DNA from: Magnolia sinica
Lineage: Eukaryota; Streptophyta; Magnoliopsida; Magnoliales; Magnoliaceae
Reading direction: 5' to 3'
Length of the DNA stretch: 64,000 nucleotides
Assembly: GCF_029962835.1 (NCBI RefSeq)
Contig: NC_080591.1
Location: forward strand, 44,461,501 to 44,525,500
Part shown: positions 23,892 through 35,318 of the stretch, piece after piece
Numbering within the stretch: the stretch's first letter is position 1
Layout: each line of letters begins with the position of its first letter
Notes under the pieces: model-generated
What the model saw: the letters and a program-made list of their open reading frames with translations, nothing else
Told to the model about the DNA's origin: nothing
Databases searched by the model: none
Made by a program: the position numbers and the translations under genes

Positions 23892-25996
23892 TGAAAAGGC
23901 CAAGCTATATGTCCTAGAGGGGGGGTGAATAGGACAATGCCAAATAAAAACTTATAACAGCGGAATAATAAAGAAAATGATAGCCAAATTAAATAACAAT
24001 GCAGGAAAGAAAAACAACCTCAAAATTCAGATCTTGAGAGGTTGATACAAACGTTATTCTAAGGACAACCTTACACCAAAAACAGAGTTTATGGTAGGAC
24101 AACCTTATTTCTAGAAAGGTCTTTGTATCAAGTCTCAAATCGAAGAGGAATACAGAATTAAATATAAACTGAAATGAAATAACTTGTAATTAAAAATGTA
24201 TTGTTCTAGGGACAGCCATACACCATAAAAATGGCAGGGCAACCTTGCTGGAACAACTTTCAAATGAAATTGAAAAACAAGCTTATAAAGGAATAGCAGA
24301 AAGTAAATTCTAAGCTATTACAACATTCTCACAAAGCTTGAAATAATTACAACATTCACCACCATACATACATCCGACAAAAATTAATTAAAAGATTAAA
24401 AGAATAAATCAATCAACCACAACTCAAAGGTTTATAGTGGTTCGCCTGTGTGTTCACCAACTGTTATACAACAGCCACACAAAAAGCTACTCCACTCCTA
24501 ATATCCTCACACAGGGGATATTAGCGTTCACTAAAGATAGGTTTTCCCAGGTTCACCCAAAACCCTTACAATTGTGTCTTTGTATGTGGGCTTACACAAT
24601 TAAAAAAACCCCACTTCTGAGTTTTCCTGGCTTTCCTCAGATAACCAATATAACAAGATTTTTCTGGCAAATCTTGAAACAAACCAAAATAATAGAAAGG
24701 AATTTACAATATGTAAAATACCTGAATATGTTCTTCGTTGTAGCAGCCCGGTAGAACCAAATCAAAGTAGATGATTGAATGTCCAAGTTCAATGTCCAGT
24801 ACTCGATTACAATGGTTCTAATTCTAATAGATTTTAAATTAAACCAAATAGGGCTTGCCTTAATTGATTTTGATTCCAAAGAAAGGGAATAACAATTCCT
24901 CTTTTCAAATTAGATTGGAATAGTAGAAACAAAATCAATTAAAATAAAGCTAAGGAAAGAAGATATTAAATAAGCACACTTAGCTTGGATGGAGCACAGA
25001 ATTATCTCTCAGAAGTTCGACGAGGATTGGCTTGAATACTATAATTAAATCGATGATTTCTTCTGAGATTCGTGCACTATTTATAGGTGAAAAGATCTTG
25101 TCTTCGACTGGTCTAGAGTGCTCTTCGACTAGTCGAAGCTCTAACAGATATTTGAAAAATTTGGCGGGATATGCTCAGACCGTTCTATGACTGGTCGTAG
25201 CTATCCTACGACGGGTCGTAGGTCACCTACGACTGGTCGTGGGTTTGCTTCGACTGGTCGTAGGACCTGCAAAGGTTCGCTGGACTTCGAGTCGTAGATT
25301 GTACGACTGGTCGAAGATCAGTCGACACTGTTCCTACGACTGGTCGAACAGATTTCTGGACTAGTCGAAGGCTAACAGATTTTATCCGGAGTATGTAACA
25401 AACTTACGACTGGTCGAGGATTTTCTTAGACTGGTCGAAGCAAGTCTAGGACTAGTCGAAGAAGACCTAAGACTAGTCGAAGAATAGACCAATCACATGT
25501 AAAATAACATTCGGCTTATGTATCCGAAATGACCTACTTTTAAGGTCAACCTATGGTCAAACAAACCTCAATCATGAAGTATGGACATTGAAGCATTAGG
25601 AACAAGTGACCTTGAAGTATCAGTCTTGAAGTCTTGATGTAGTTGAACTCTTCATATAACTCAATCTTGAAAGTGGCTTGAGTTTCAGCTTGAGTCTTGA
25701 TTTCAGCTTGACTTTCAACTTGAGTCTTGAGTTCAGCTTGAGTTTCAGCTTGAGTCTTGATTTCAGCTTGAGTCTTGCCTTGTACTTTCTTTTCAGCTTG
25801 AGTCTTGTGAGCAGTTCTTTCATTCAAGATCTTAAGTCTTGTACTTGAGAGCTTTGCTTGTTGTGAGCTTAGCTTGTTAATGAATGTTGATCCTTGAGAG
25901 AGCTTCACTTATGCAAGTTATGTATAACAGAGTATAATAGTGATTTTGGCACTACAAATTTGACAACACACAGGGATAGAAACTATAACACTTACA
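23892..25996 (-). mobile_element. Solo LTR of family A, nested in family C
   Basis: TGAAAAGGCC...CACTTACA, collinear over its full length with the LTR at 5045-7109 and about 97% identical by eye. It is flanked by the 5-bp duplication GTTCC (23887-23891 and 25997-26001). No internal region is present, so it is a solo LTR formed by LTR-LTR recombination. The TATA box is at 25077-25085 (minus strand) and the palindrome array at about 25098-25485. The AGCTTGAGTCTTGA array at 25676-25800 is longer than in the other copy. This is the youngest layer of the nest. Confidence 0.95.
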
Positions 25997-26001
25997 GTTC
26001 C

Positions 26002-26640
26002 CCCTATCACCTATACCACCATTAGCAAACAGACATAATTTCCTCCGGGGTGGAATTTGGTCTCCCCCCTTTTGTCACTCATTGGCAAAGGGCAACATAT
26101 AAATAGAGGTTGACTAAAGTTGAAGCATATGGGAGAATCAATGACCCAGATAGTATTGTAAAATAAAATGCATAGTCCATAAGAGATAGATGTAAGACAG
26201 ATAATGACATCTCTTATAGAAAACACTTACACAGACCAGGTTAAGGGAGAGCTATGAATTGAACAGATAATAGCATTATAGACATACATCACAAAACCAA
26301 TCGGGAAATATGCAGGAGGAGGCATTCTCAGTTGACGTATGAATGCAAACCAGATAAACATGGCATTAACAGAGATAGCCAAATCAGATAAACATGGATA
26401 AGCATCATTCGAAGCAGGCAATATAAACATGGCAGTAAGCATATATGAATTATAACCAACCATTAAAAACATCCAAAATAAAGAACTACCCAAGCTTGGC
26501 AGTCTTGCAAATTCATCCCAAAATAACAAACACAAATATCTAGCCCATCCATGGGCACATCAAAATAGGGTATTTTCCTCTTCCAGTGCATGAATAACCC
26601 TAAAATGTTTCAATTACAAAATACTAGATCAGTAGTTTAT

Positions 26641-26693
<53 letters not shown>

Positions 26694-26895
26694 TTAGGCC
26701 ATCCAAAAAGATGTTTATGCCCTAGGCACTCCATGGATAATCTAGGTATGTGATGAGGAAAGATAAGCATGACAGGTTGTGAAAACTTGGGTGTGCTTAG
26801 TGCTAAGGTAGGGAATCCAGAATTTTTTCTGTAGTACGATGCAGAGCCATCATCATGTGCTTAATCTCTGAAAGACGGGCTTCACAATTGTTAAG
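26002..26895. other. Family C internal noncoding region with (CA)n microsatellite
   Basis: No supported coding sequence. A near-perfect (CA)24 microsatellite occupies 26643-26690. This stretch lies between the extra ORF and the 3' LTR of family C, a position taken by 3' untranslated sequence or an extra ORF in SIRE-like elements. Confidence 0.6.
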
Positions 26896-27822
26896 TCATT
26901 TCATCATGTGAGATTGTCCATCTAGAAGATGTTGCGCAATATCTTGTTCTCTAAAAGCCTTAATGATATTGACGGAGTCAGGGCTATGCACAGGATTTTC
27001 CTTCCCTGAGATTTGATTGGTAGGACACCCACGAAACACGTTGTCAATGATATTCAAATTGCAAATGTCTTCGTAGTTGAACCAGGCACAAGGGTGCTGT
27101 GAATCATTAGCAAGAGGCAACCCAATCTGTCGAGAAAGCTTGGACATAAGACACGGGAACGGAAAGGTAGTGATGTACTCCTCTGTAGTCACACGAATTA
27201 ACTGTTGTCGAAGAAGAGTGGGCAGACGCACTTGAATCCCTTGATGAACATCATATAGGATATTGAGAATGTATGGAGAAAGCTTATTGCTAGAAACTTC
27301 ATAAGGATAGACATTTGTGCTAAAGATGCTATGAAGTATTTTATAGACGGGATCAAGGTGCTTAACATGAAGTATGTTCTTTGCATTTCTGGGTATTGTA
27401 GCACCGTTACATAATGCTCGAGTAACTTCTCCCCATACACCAAGACCGTTCATGTTCCGTTCAGTTACAGGTATCCCAGCGAGTTCTACACCTACCAGAT
27501 GACCTATTAGTCCGGGAGTGATGTGCTCAGTCCTATTCACGACAGCGACTGAAATGAGTGGGGGATTATTCTCAACGTTGTAGATTAAGTTCAGAAACTA
27601 ATGTACAAGATCATATTGAAATTCTTCTCCAAAATTCAGGATATTGCCCCACCCAATCATTTTCAGGAGATTGATGATCCCAAAGGGTTCAACGCACTTA
27701 CGATGAATAGCTCGTTCTGCCACGATTTCTAAGTCTGAAGATGAGAAAGTTGCATTTTTTTTACCTTTCTTGTGCTTAGTTGAGTCACTTCGTAGGAGAA
27801 CTAGACCCTTGTCTTTAGACAT
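26896..27822 (-). mobile_element. Additional ORF of family C, unknown function
   Basis: Two pieces, 27822-27598 and 27540-26896, in the same direction as gag. The first has a lysine-rich start (KHKKGKKNATF) and RAIHRKCVEPFGIINLLKMI. The second has ELAGIPVTERNMNGLGVW, KHLDPVYKILHSIFSTNVYP and RVTTEEYITTFPFPCLMSKL. The pattern loosely resembles the 'putative plant transposon protein' class of extra ORFs in plant LTR elements, in which a helical domain follows a KHLxP-like segment; that match is from memory and weak. It is not gag, pol or an obvious envelope: no membrane segment or signal peptide is apparent. It is interrupted at least once. Confidence 0.5.
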
Positions 27823-27964
27823 TGCTGCTTTGAATGGAAGAAGACTCAGATTCTAGATATAGATAACTAACCAAGAGAAGGAAAAATTCTCTGGAAGACG
27901 AAACGCCAAAATGAGATAGAGAAGGAAGGCAAGTGAAACCCTTTTCTGGCTCGCCCAACTTTTA

Positions 27965-28165
27965 TTGAGCAGTAAGCTTCGATATCATCGAACATGGTTT
28001 TGATGATATCGATATACCCTAATCGATGGTATCAATGATGAGTTCGAGGGCAAACCAATCGTCACGACGTTTCATATTCTTGAGGGGTCGTCGATGGGAT
28101 CGATTCTGTGCCAATGATATCGACGATTCGTTCAATTCAATGATTCATGTATCAAGAGGAAAGAT
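27965..28165. repeat. Internal copy of the family C palindromic motif
   Basis: Contains 'ttcgatatcatcgaa', 'gatgatatcgat' and several TCGATGG/ATCGATT variants, as in the family C U3 array (22655-23470), but here inside the element between the protease and the extra ORF. It may be a piece of LTR captured in the internal region. Confidence 0.6.
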
Positions 28166-28332
28166 GGGACAAGTTATGTATCATCTAAAATTATAAACAT
28201 CAGAATGTTTATACAAAAAAAATGAGGTGAGAAACCTCATATATCTCATGACAATCATCAAAATTGCATCATTCCAACAGCCATCCAGATCTAGATGCTT
28301 GACTTGGATATGCTTTTTAGGCTCAGTTGTTG

Positions 28333-30706
28333 CTAAGCATATGGATCAACCTTTCCAATGTCATTGATGACATAATAGTGATCACTAATGCGAAGGCCTT
28401 CCATACTTGATTTTCCTGATAGATCCAGAATCTCGCACTTTTGTTTGTCAAAGGTAACCACATGTTTGTTGTCACATATTTGAGAGATGCTTAAAAGATT
28501 ATGAGTCAATCCTTTTATACAAAAAGCATTCTCATTTTTGAGCAGTTTTGTTCCTTTTATGGTTCCACATCCTATTACCTTAGCAGTGCTTCCATCTTCA
28601 TAAGTGACTATCCCATCATTAAGATTTGAATAATTTGTGAGGAGAGATTTGTCACCTGTGACATGTCTGGAGCACCCACTATCCAGGTACCACTTGGCAT
28701 CATTGTCAGTTATATGATTTGAGTGAGCAACAAGGCAATTATTCTTCCCTTTCACTACCCATTTTGTGACAGAATTTCTTACTTGGGTAGTCTGTGTTCC
28801 ATTAATCAGGTTAGGTTCATTAGTTTTCTAATTTAATTCAGCCACCTGATTCAATAATTCCTTCATTCTAAGTGGTGATGAATGTGTATTATTTATAGCC
28901 ATATTCCTAGGCAGACTCCTGACATTTTGTGTTGTTCTTCTGGTTGGTCTGTATCTACCAATACGATTTTGACCAGAATTGATTTGAGTCCTCCTAAGAG
29001 ATATGCATTCAAATTTATAATGGCCAGAATCTCCACATAAATGACAGACAGGAGTTGTTTTTGTTTTACTTCCTGATGCAGCTGATTTTTCCAAAACTGG
29101 TGCTGCATTTCCAGATTTTATTTTGGACTTGTCATATCCTAAACCACTCTCGTCTTTTCCAGGTCTTCCCATCCCTAAGAGTTTTTCTAATTTTTCACTA
29201 CTTTGGGAGAATTTGTAATAGTTCAACTGACTTCCTAGATTGTTTTACATCAAACCTAAGTGTGTGATTTTCATTCTTTAGATGCTCAATTTCTTCTTCT
29301 AATAGATCAATTTGTTTAGTAAGTTTTGACGATTCAGATTTTATAGACCGATTGATCCTTTCCAACTTATCATTTTTAGAGTGGTATTACTATAGATCAT
29401 TTATCAAGTGTGTATTCGTTTCCAATGTTTTGTTTAAATCTTTTTGCAGCAATTTATTTTTGTTTTCATTTATCCCAAGTCTTTTAAGGATATTGATGTT
29501 ATGGATATAGAGTTGATTATAGGCATCTTGTAGTTTATCCTTTTCTTCTTCTTCTTTCTCTGTTTCTTCATTATCTGATGGAAATGATTTAGTGACTTGA
29601 GGTTCTTCGATGTTCTCAGCTTTAATAGGAATGTTGGAGGTTGTAGAGACCATAAGAATTTTCAAGGATTTTCAGTCTCCATCACTCTCTAAGTCACTAC
29701 ATTCCAAATTTGAGTCTTCAGTATCATCTCATGTGGCTGTCATTGCATTTCCTTTGGTTTTCCTATTTGGGCATTCAGTGGACATATGTCCAAACTTTTG
29801 ACAAGTGTAGCATTGTAGTTCCTTGGTCTTTTTATCAGATTTACCTGCAAAATGTTTGTTGTCCAACTGTCTTCCTTTGAATGGTCGGCCATGATTTTTA
29901 TGAAAGAATTTTCTGAACTGTTGAGCCAACAGAGCCACTTCATCATCTTCATTTTCTCTTTCACTTTCATCTTCCTCAATTATAGTATTCTTTAAAGTTT
30001 TAAGGACAGTAATTTTGGGTTTAGGAGTTTGCTTGAAGTGTAGTTTAAATGTTTGTAGGGAACCTACAAGTTCTTCTACTTTCATTTCATCCATATTTCT
30101 ACATTCTTCAATAGTTGTGACTTTTGAATTAAATCGTTCTGGTAATGATCTTAGAATTTTCCTATAGATTTTTGGAACTGAAACTTTTTCTCCTAATCCA
30201 CCCATGGAGTTACAGATGATGTTTAGTTTTGTGAAAAACTCCATGAAGGTCTCATGCTCTTCCATTCTGAGACTTTCAAATTGTCATGTTAAGAGATGTA
30301 ATTTGGATCTTTTCACTATGCTAGTTCCCTCATGGGTTATTTTCAACAAGTCCCATGCTTCTTTGGTTGTTCCACACATACTGATTTGATTGAAGACTTC
30401 TTAAGACACAGCACAATAGATAGCATTCATTGCTTTAGCTTTAGAAGTTTGTTTTTCCTTATCGAATGCTGTCCACATTTCTTTGGCTTTTAGTTTAGTG
30501 ATAGTTGTGCCATTTTCAAGTACTATTTGATTAGTTGGTGACACATATCCTGTTTCAACAATATGCCACACATCATGATCCAAAGATCTCAGAAAGTAGT
30601 GCATTTTAGCCTTCCAGTATGTATAATTTGATCCATTAAATATTGGAGGTCTAGTAACTGATGAGCCCTCTCCTTTGGCCATATTACCAACTTCAGTCAA
30701 GATCAC
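28333..30706 (-). mobile_element. Family C gag-protease remnant
   Basis: Minus strand. The gag start has VTRPPIFNGSNYTYWKAKM (near 30640-30660). A CCHC knuckle CYTCQKFGHMSTECP lies near 29765-29815. A second CCHC-like motif, CHLCGDSGHYKFEC, lies near 29010-29055. A coiled-coil-like acidic region lies between them (29665-29390). The protease has WYLDSGCSRHVTGD (near 28650-28700). The gag start and the protease motif are clearly related to family A, so the two families share ancestry although their LTRs do not align. Interrupted in several places. Confidence 0.85.
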
Positions 30707-30752
30707 TCTCTAAGTGGTGAAGCCCTTAACAGAGACCCGCTCTGATACCAAT

Positions 30753-33145
30753 TGAAATTGCGGTAATGACCACTTTAGTTGAGGTGGAATATGCCAAGAT
30801 GTCCTAGAGGGGGGTGAATAGGACTTTTTAAGTTTTTATGATGAATTTTAAACCTATCAACCCAATCCTAAGTAAATATGCAAGAATCAGGATTTCTTCA
30901 AAATGACTCTAATGGTTTCTAAGCCAAACAGAGGATCCAATCACAAAACTATTCAAAAGATAAACAAGAAGCACAACATAGTTCATGATGGATGTGACAG
31001 TGTGTGAGATGTGATTCTACTCAGTTCCAAATAATCATGTATGCAAGGGATATGAGAACATTCAGAGAAATCACAAATGCAGTAGAAATAAATGGCAATC
31101 TCAAACACAGTTGTTTTTATAGTGGTTTAACTACATGTCTACTCCACTTCCGGCGGATGCACTCAACCCTTGAGTGTACCAGATCTCACTAACAAAGGTT
31201 TCACATCAGGTTCACCTCAAACTAGAGGTTTCAAATTCGGTTCACCTCAAACTAGCACAACCTAGTCTAGGCTGACTCTAACGTGTCGACATGACACAAG
31301 TTTATGCCCCACACAGGAGCAAGGGTCAACACACAGCACCCAACTTTTAGGCCACACAGGCCAAGGATCCACACAAGGAACCTACCAGTTTATGCTCTCA
31401 TGAGCAAGGGTCAACACACAGCACTCAGTATTTAGACCACACAAGTTAAGGACCTACACAAGGACCTAAGTTTATGCTCTCCACAGAGCAAGGATCAACA
31501 CAAAGCACCCACCATGTACACTCCCATCGAAGGCCTCCTATGAGGGCTTGAAAGGGGTGAAGTGCACCTTAGACCCAATCCTACAAAACGAATTATCACA
31601 AGGGTTTTCTTAGACTCTAATGACTTATAGATAAGTAGATGAGCCCCATTAAGCATGTTGACGAAGATCATTGATAACGAAGAATCTTCAGCTCCCTTGA
31701 ACCGCAATTTAGATGATGTACCAATATAAGGCAACGGGTTGGGTCAAGGTTATGATGGAATCCTACTCTATTAAATATTTTCCTATAAAGGAGACAGAGC
31801 AATTCCAATTATCTATGCATTCAAGGAATCCCATCTTAATGATTTGCCATTAAGATGGTAGCTGCAGGATTCTTGAATGCAGAAGTTCATTCCCTAATCC
31901 ACCCTATTGAATGTCAATGATGATGGTGGACTGGAGGATGAACTCTCATGAGAGAAAAGGCTTAGGATATATAATCTAGGTTTAAACACTCAAAAGCACT
32001 CTCTTTTTTCTCTACAAATAACCAAGGGCAAGCTCTCATTAAATATACAAAAGGTTCCAACGGATATAAAACGGTCATATTTTTTATAGAGTTCGATATC
32101 ATCGAGCAGGTTCGATATCATCGAGCATATACTCTCGATAGCATCAACTGACTGCTTGATGATACAGACTCAAACTGTCAAACACTTTTGAAACTTTTTA
32201 CCAATTGGTCGAGGAGATTAAACATGCTTTGATGTCATCGGATTTCGAACTCTGATTTCATTGACACGAGGTTCAATTCTGTGACATTTGAAAATGAGAG
32301 AGCAGATGCCTTTGGAACTTATCAGGTATAAGATATGATCGAGCATGACTCAATATCATCGAAATTTGAATATCGATGATATCAATGAAAGTGTTGATTC
32401 ATCGATAGTTCAGAATTTTCCTATATGCTTGCTAAACAGTTTATGTCCTATTTCGATGACATCGATCATGCCTCGATATGATCGATATTTGAATATCGAT
32501 TTTATCGAGTGATCCTCGATCCATTAAAGTTTCAACCAGAAAACTTGCTGGATAGATTTAGGTCCCAATCCGATATCATCAAAGGTTTATCGATATCATT
32601 GAGATTTGAATTTTGAAGATATTGAGGAGCCCTTCGATATATCGAGAATTACATGATTTGCCTTAGTAGTATTTTGGACACAACTGACCAAATGTCAATT
32701 TTATTGAGTCAACTCGATGGACTCAAGATTCAAAATTTGATGATATCAAAAAGCCCATCGATTCGTTGATAATTCAGTCTAGAGTTCTTTGTGGTTGCTG
32801 GACATCTGAAGTCCTTAATTCAATAATATTGAGTGAGCTTCGAGGACATCGATAATAGGGTTGATTTCTTCAAGCTATGTATCGATAAATCGATAAAGGT
32901 AGAAAAATTAAAGATTTTTAGATTTTACAAATTAGTTTTCTCACCAAAAACCCTAGAATGTTCTATTCAATTTTAAGGGTTTTATATCCCTGGTGTTTTG
33001 GGACATGGGATGTGAGGCTAAGGTTTACCTTTGGCGAGTTCGGGCACACATCCTATTGAGGCAGACACTTGAACAATCTTCCTATGAGGCTCTTTTGACT
33101 CGCTGACTCAACGCTTACGCTAATTGACAAACAAGGGCACTTTCA
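30753..33145 (-). repeat. 5' LTR of family C (about 2.39 kb)
   Basis: Starts TGAAATTGCGG two bases after the PBS and ends GGGCACTTTCA. It is collinear with 21345-23700 with scattered substitutions and short indels, and its right end has about 15 extra bases. The CGATATCATCGA-type array spans about 32090-32890, with many motifs decayed by C-to-T changes. Confidence 0.9.
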
Positions 33146-33150
33146 CAAAC

Positions 33151-33571
33151 AAGGGTAAAAAACTACAGGTGCAAACTTCTACTATGAAGAAAATAAGATT
33201 ATAAGCAGTATACTAACCTTTTCCCTTTAGACGTATAGAGAAAACCCTTTACCCACACCTTAGAATACCTTTTACATACCCTAGAATAAACCCTAGGACC
33301 CCTATTTATAGTTTAGGTAACTTCCCTTTCGCACATCTGCGAAACTGACTCAAATTTCCGCAGTCCGTATCAAATCCGCAAAACGAATCTGCGTAACCTC
33401 GAGTGGTCGAGCGGACCCTCAACTGGTCGAGCAGGGGCCTCGACCAGTCGAGCACCATAGACTCAAAAACTGTTGCTCGCTGGACCTTGAGTCGAGCCAG
33501 CCCTCGACTGGTCGAGTGGCCCACTTGACCAGTCAAGCAGCCCTGTCCAAATGTTGCTCCACATCTCAACC
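33151..33571 (-). repeat. 5' LTR of family B, right half
   Basis: Resumes the family B LTR after the family C insertion and ends CTCAAC at 33571, before TSD TGAGG. The TATA box (minus strand TATAAATAGG) is at 33301-33310. The palindrome array (CTCGACTGGTCGAG and variants) lies at about 33398-33540 with the spacer GCTGGACCTTGAGTCGA. Confidence 0.9.
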
Positions 33572-33625
33572 TGAGGTACCTGTTTTGACAATGTTTCTCC
33601 TCTATTGTCGTCCCTCCACTTTCAG

Positions 33626-34242
33626 GGTCCAATGGTGTGGGCAATAGAGATTCTGGCCCAAGTAATCCTGCTAAAGAATCCAGCTAGAAGATTTATGATG
33701 ACCGTTTCCATGAAGATCTTCCGGAGATCGAGATCCCTCGGGATGTTGTGCTTCTTGAGTCACAAAAAATTCCAAAGTTCCCAGATTTCGGTGACAACAC
33801 TGTTGAACAGCACGAGCCTATTGATCCAACCTAGAATCAGAAAGAGTTCCTTTCTCCCATTATGAAAGGAGTCTTAGTGTCTAGAGGAAAGTCTCTACCA
33901 TCTCGGCTGCACCCAACACTGCCTACTGCTGGATCTGCAGGGGAACCTGAAAATTTTGATCTAACTATTTCCGTCGGTCAATTGATTGGATTTTATTGTT
34001 ACATCTATAGATTCTATACTTCCATATCTTGCAAACTGTACCCATGCCATATCTTGTGTATGGTGTTTTATTGAGTCCAGCCATGGTTTATCATGTTTCC
34101 TTTACATGACCTTAGTTTCTCATGATGTAGCTCATGAATTACCTGAAATGTTATAACAACCGACTCCACCTATTGACAAGAAAAAAGCCAAGTCAAGGAA
34201 GAGAAAACCATTCTTTGATGAGTCATTGGTATTCACAAATGA
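33626..34242 (+). pseudogene. RAD21/SYN2-like kleisin pseudogene, middle exons
   Basis: Exon 33626 to about 33960, after the acceptor TTTCAG, encodes NRDSGPSNPAKESS, IYDDRFHEDLPEIEIPRD and KEFLSPIMKGVLVSRGKSLP, the conserved central part of plant RAD21 proteins. Exon 34131-34242 encodes QPTPPIDKKKAKSRKRKPFF and DESLVFTNE, the basic segment that precedes the conserved kleisin LTN motif. At least two in-frame stops lie in the first exon (after KESS and after IDPT) and one in the second, so it is a pseudogene. The donor at 34243 (GTAAGT) is intact. The CACTA element is inserted in the intron 165 bases further on. Family B lies in the preceding intron. Confidence 0.88.
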
Positions 34243-34407
34243 GTAAGTTATTCTGATTTTCTTTAAAAATTACATGGAAAAAGTTTGATTATGCAATGCA
34301 TTGTTTGAGCACATGATTTTGCAAAATTGGGTTGACATAAAAGAGTTGATTACTTGGATCACATGCTCATGCAATTTGAGATAGGTTTTATCTTCCAAGT
34401 TAAATCT

Positions 34408-34720
34408 CACTACAACCAATGAGACTTTTAGCGGCACTCACAAGCGCCGCTATAAGTCCATAAAAGTGCCGGTGATTCTATTATTGGCGCTAGTCAAGCC
34501 CCGATAAATGGGTATATCGCTAAAAGTATTGGCGGCGCTAGTAACTTCTATCGGCGCCTTTCTGAGCGCCGATAACTGTCTGTTTTTTCGACGTGAAAAA
34601 GCGCCGGTAAAAATCAATTAGAGCGCCGGTAAAAGTGGTTTGTGGACACTTTTTCTCGCGAAAAAGCGCCATAAGATTTCTACACAAGCGCCAGTAGAAG
34701 CATTTGTATGGATTTATGAG
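34408..34720. repeat. CACTA left terminal and subterminal repeats
   Basis: The terminal inverted repeat CACTACAACCAATGAGAC is followed by about ten short GCGCC-containing motifs ('gcgccggtaaaa', 'gcgccgctataag', 'gcgccgataac') in direct and inverted orientation. In En/Spm such subterminal repeats bind the TNPA protein; here that is inferred by analogy. Confidence 0.85.
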
Positions 34721-35318
34721 GCCCTAGCATGCCAGTAATTTTTTTTTATTATATATAATTCAATCAAAACCTGTATTTTTTAAATATTTGAAACATAAAA
34801 ATGATGCAATACAAATAAAACTGAATATTAAACAAAATTTATATTACCACACAATAAAAAAAAATATATTACAATAAATGGTCTTGAATGTAATTAAATA
34901 AATAAAAATAAATCCTCTATATGGTCTTACTCCTAGCACGAGATGGCGTCAAAAGGCTGAAGTGATTTGAACTCTGGATTGCCCCACTTGTATGCAACGA
35001 GAAGAGTGGATCACCCACCATTAGCCCTTTGAAAATTGCTCCTATGATAGCCAGAACCAGGCTAGTCCTTAGCTGCTCCTTGGAAGTTGGTTTTTCGGCG
35101 CTTTACGTGGCTTCCCATCAATGGCATAACCATGGTTACAATGTTACTCTACTTATAGTATGGGGTCTATAAAAGAAAAGTGCTAAAGCATTGACAAGAG
35201 TTTATATCACATAGGTTCGGTCAAAAGTGCTAAAGCGGACATCTTTGAAATAACATAATTCAATCTCACCAGCATGAACACATTATCACCCTTAACCAGT
35301 GATAGCATTGATACTAAC

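Larger units (their letters stand above)
21345..33145 (-). mobile_element. Copia-type LTR element, family C, without a recognisable RT; nested in family B
   Basis: Two long LTRs (21345-23700 and 30753-33145) flank an internal region. TSD CAAAC lies at 21340-21344 and 33146-33150. A canonical tRNA-iMet PBS (30739-30750) and a purine tract (minus strand AAAGGAGGAGAT, about 23701-23713) set the orientation as minus. Inside are gag with two zinc knuckles, a protease, and then an unrelated additional ORF (27822-26896). No integrase, RT or RNase H motifs were seen, so it probably depended on a relative for mobility. LTRs are about 90-93% identical by eye, so it is younger than family B. A family A solo LTR (23892-25996) is nested near its 3' end. 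It is broken in several places. Confidence 0.9.
16610..33571 (-). mobile_element. Ty1/Copia retrotransposon, family B (Tork/TNT1-like), split by nested insertions
   Basis: A minus-strand Copia element with 3' LTR 16610-17221, coding part about 17250-21100, a degenerate PBS at 21181-21192, and a 5' LTR split into 21195-21344 and 33151-33571. LTR ends are TGTTG...CAACA, with the very last base changed at the right end. A purine tract (minus strand AAGTGGGAGAT) abuts the 3' LTR at 17222-17232. The coding frame is broken in many places. The LTRs are roughly 89% identical by eye over the first 150 bases, which makes this the oldest of the three nested elements. It lies in a kleisin intron between the exons ending at 16562 and starting at 33626. 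Confidence 0.92.

Noticed and set aside
23892-25996. A full family A element at this site
   Set aside because: Only one LTR between matching 5-bp duplications and no internal domains.
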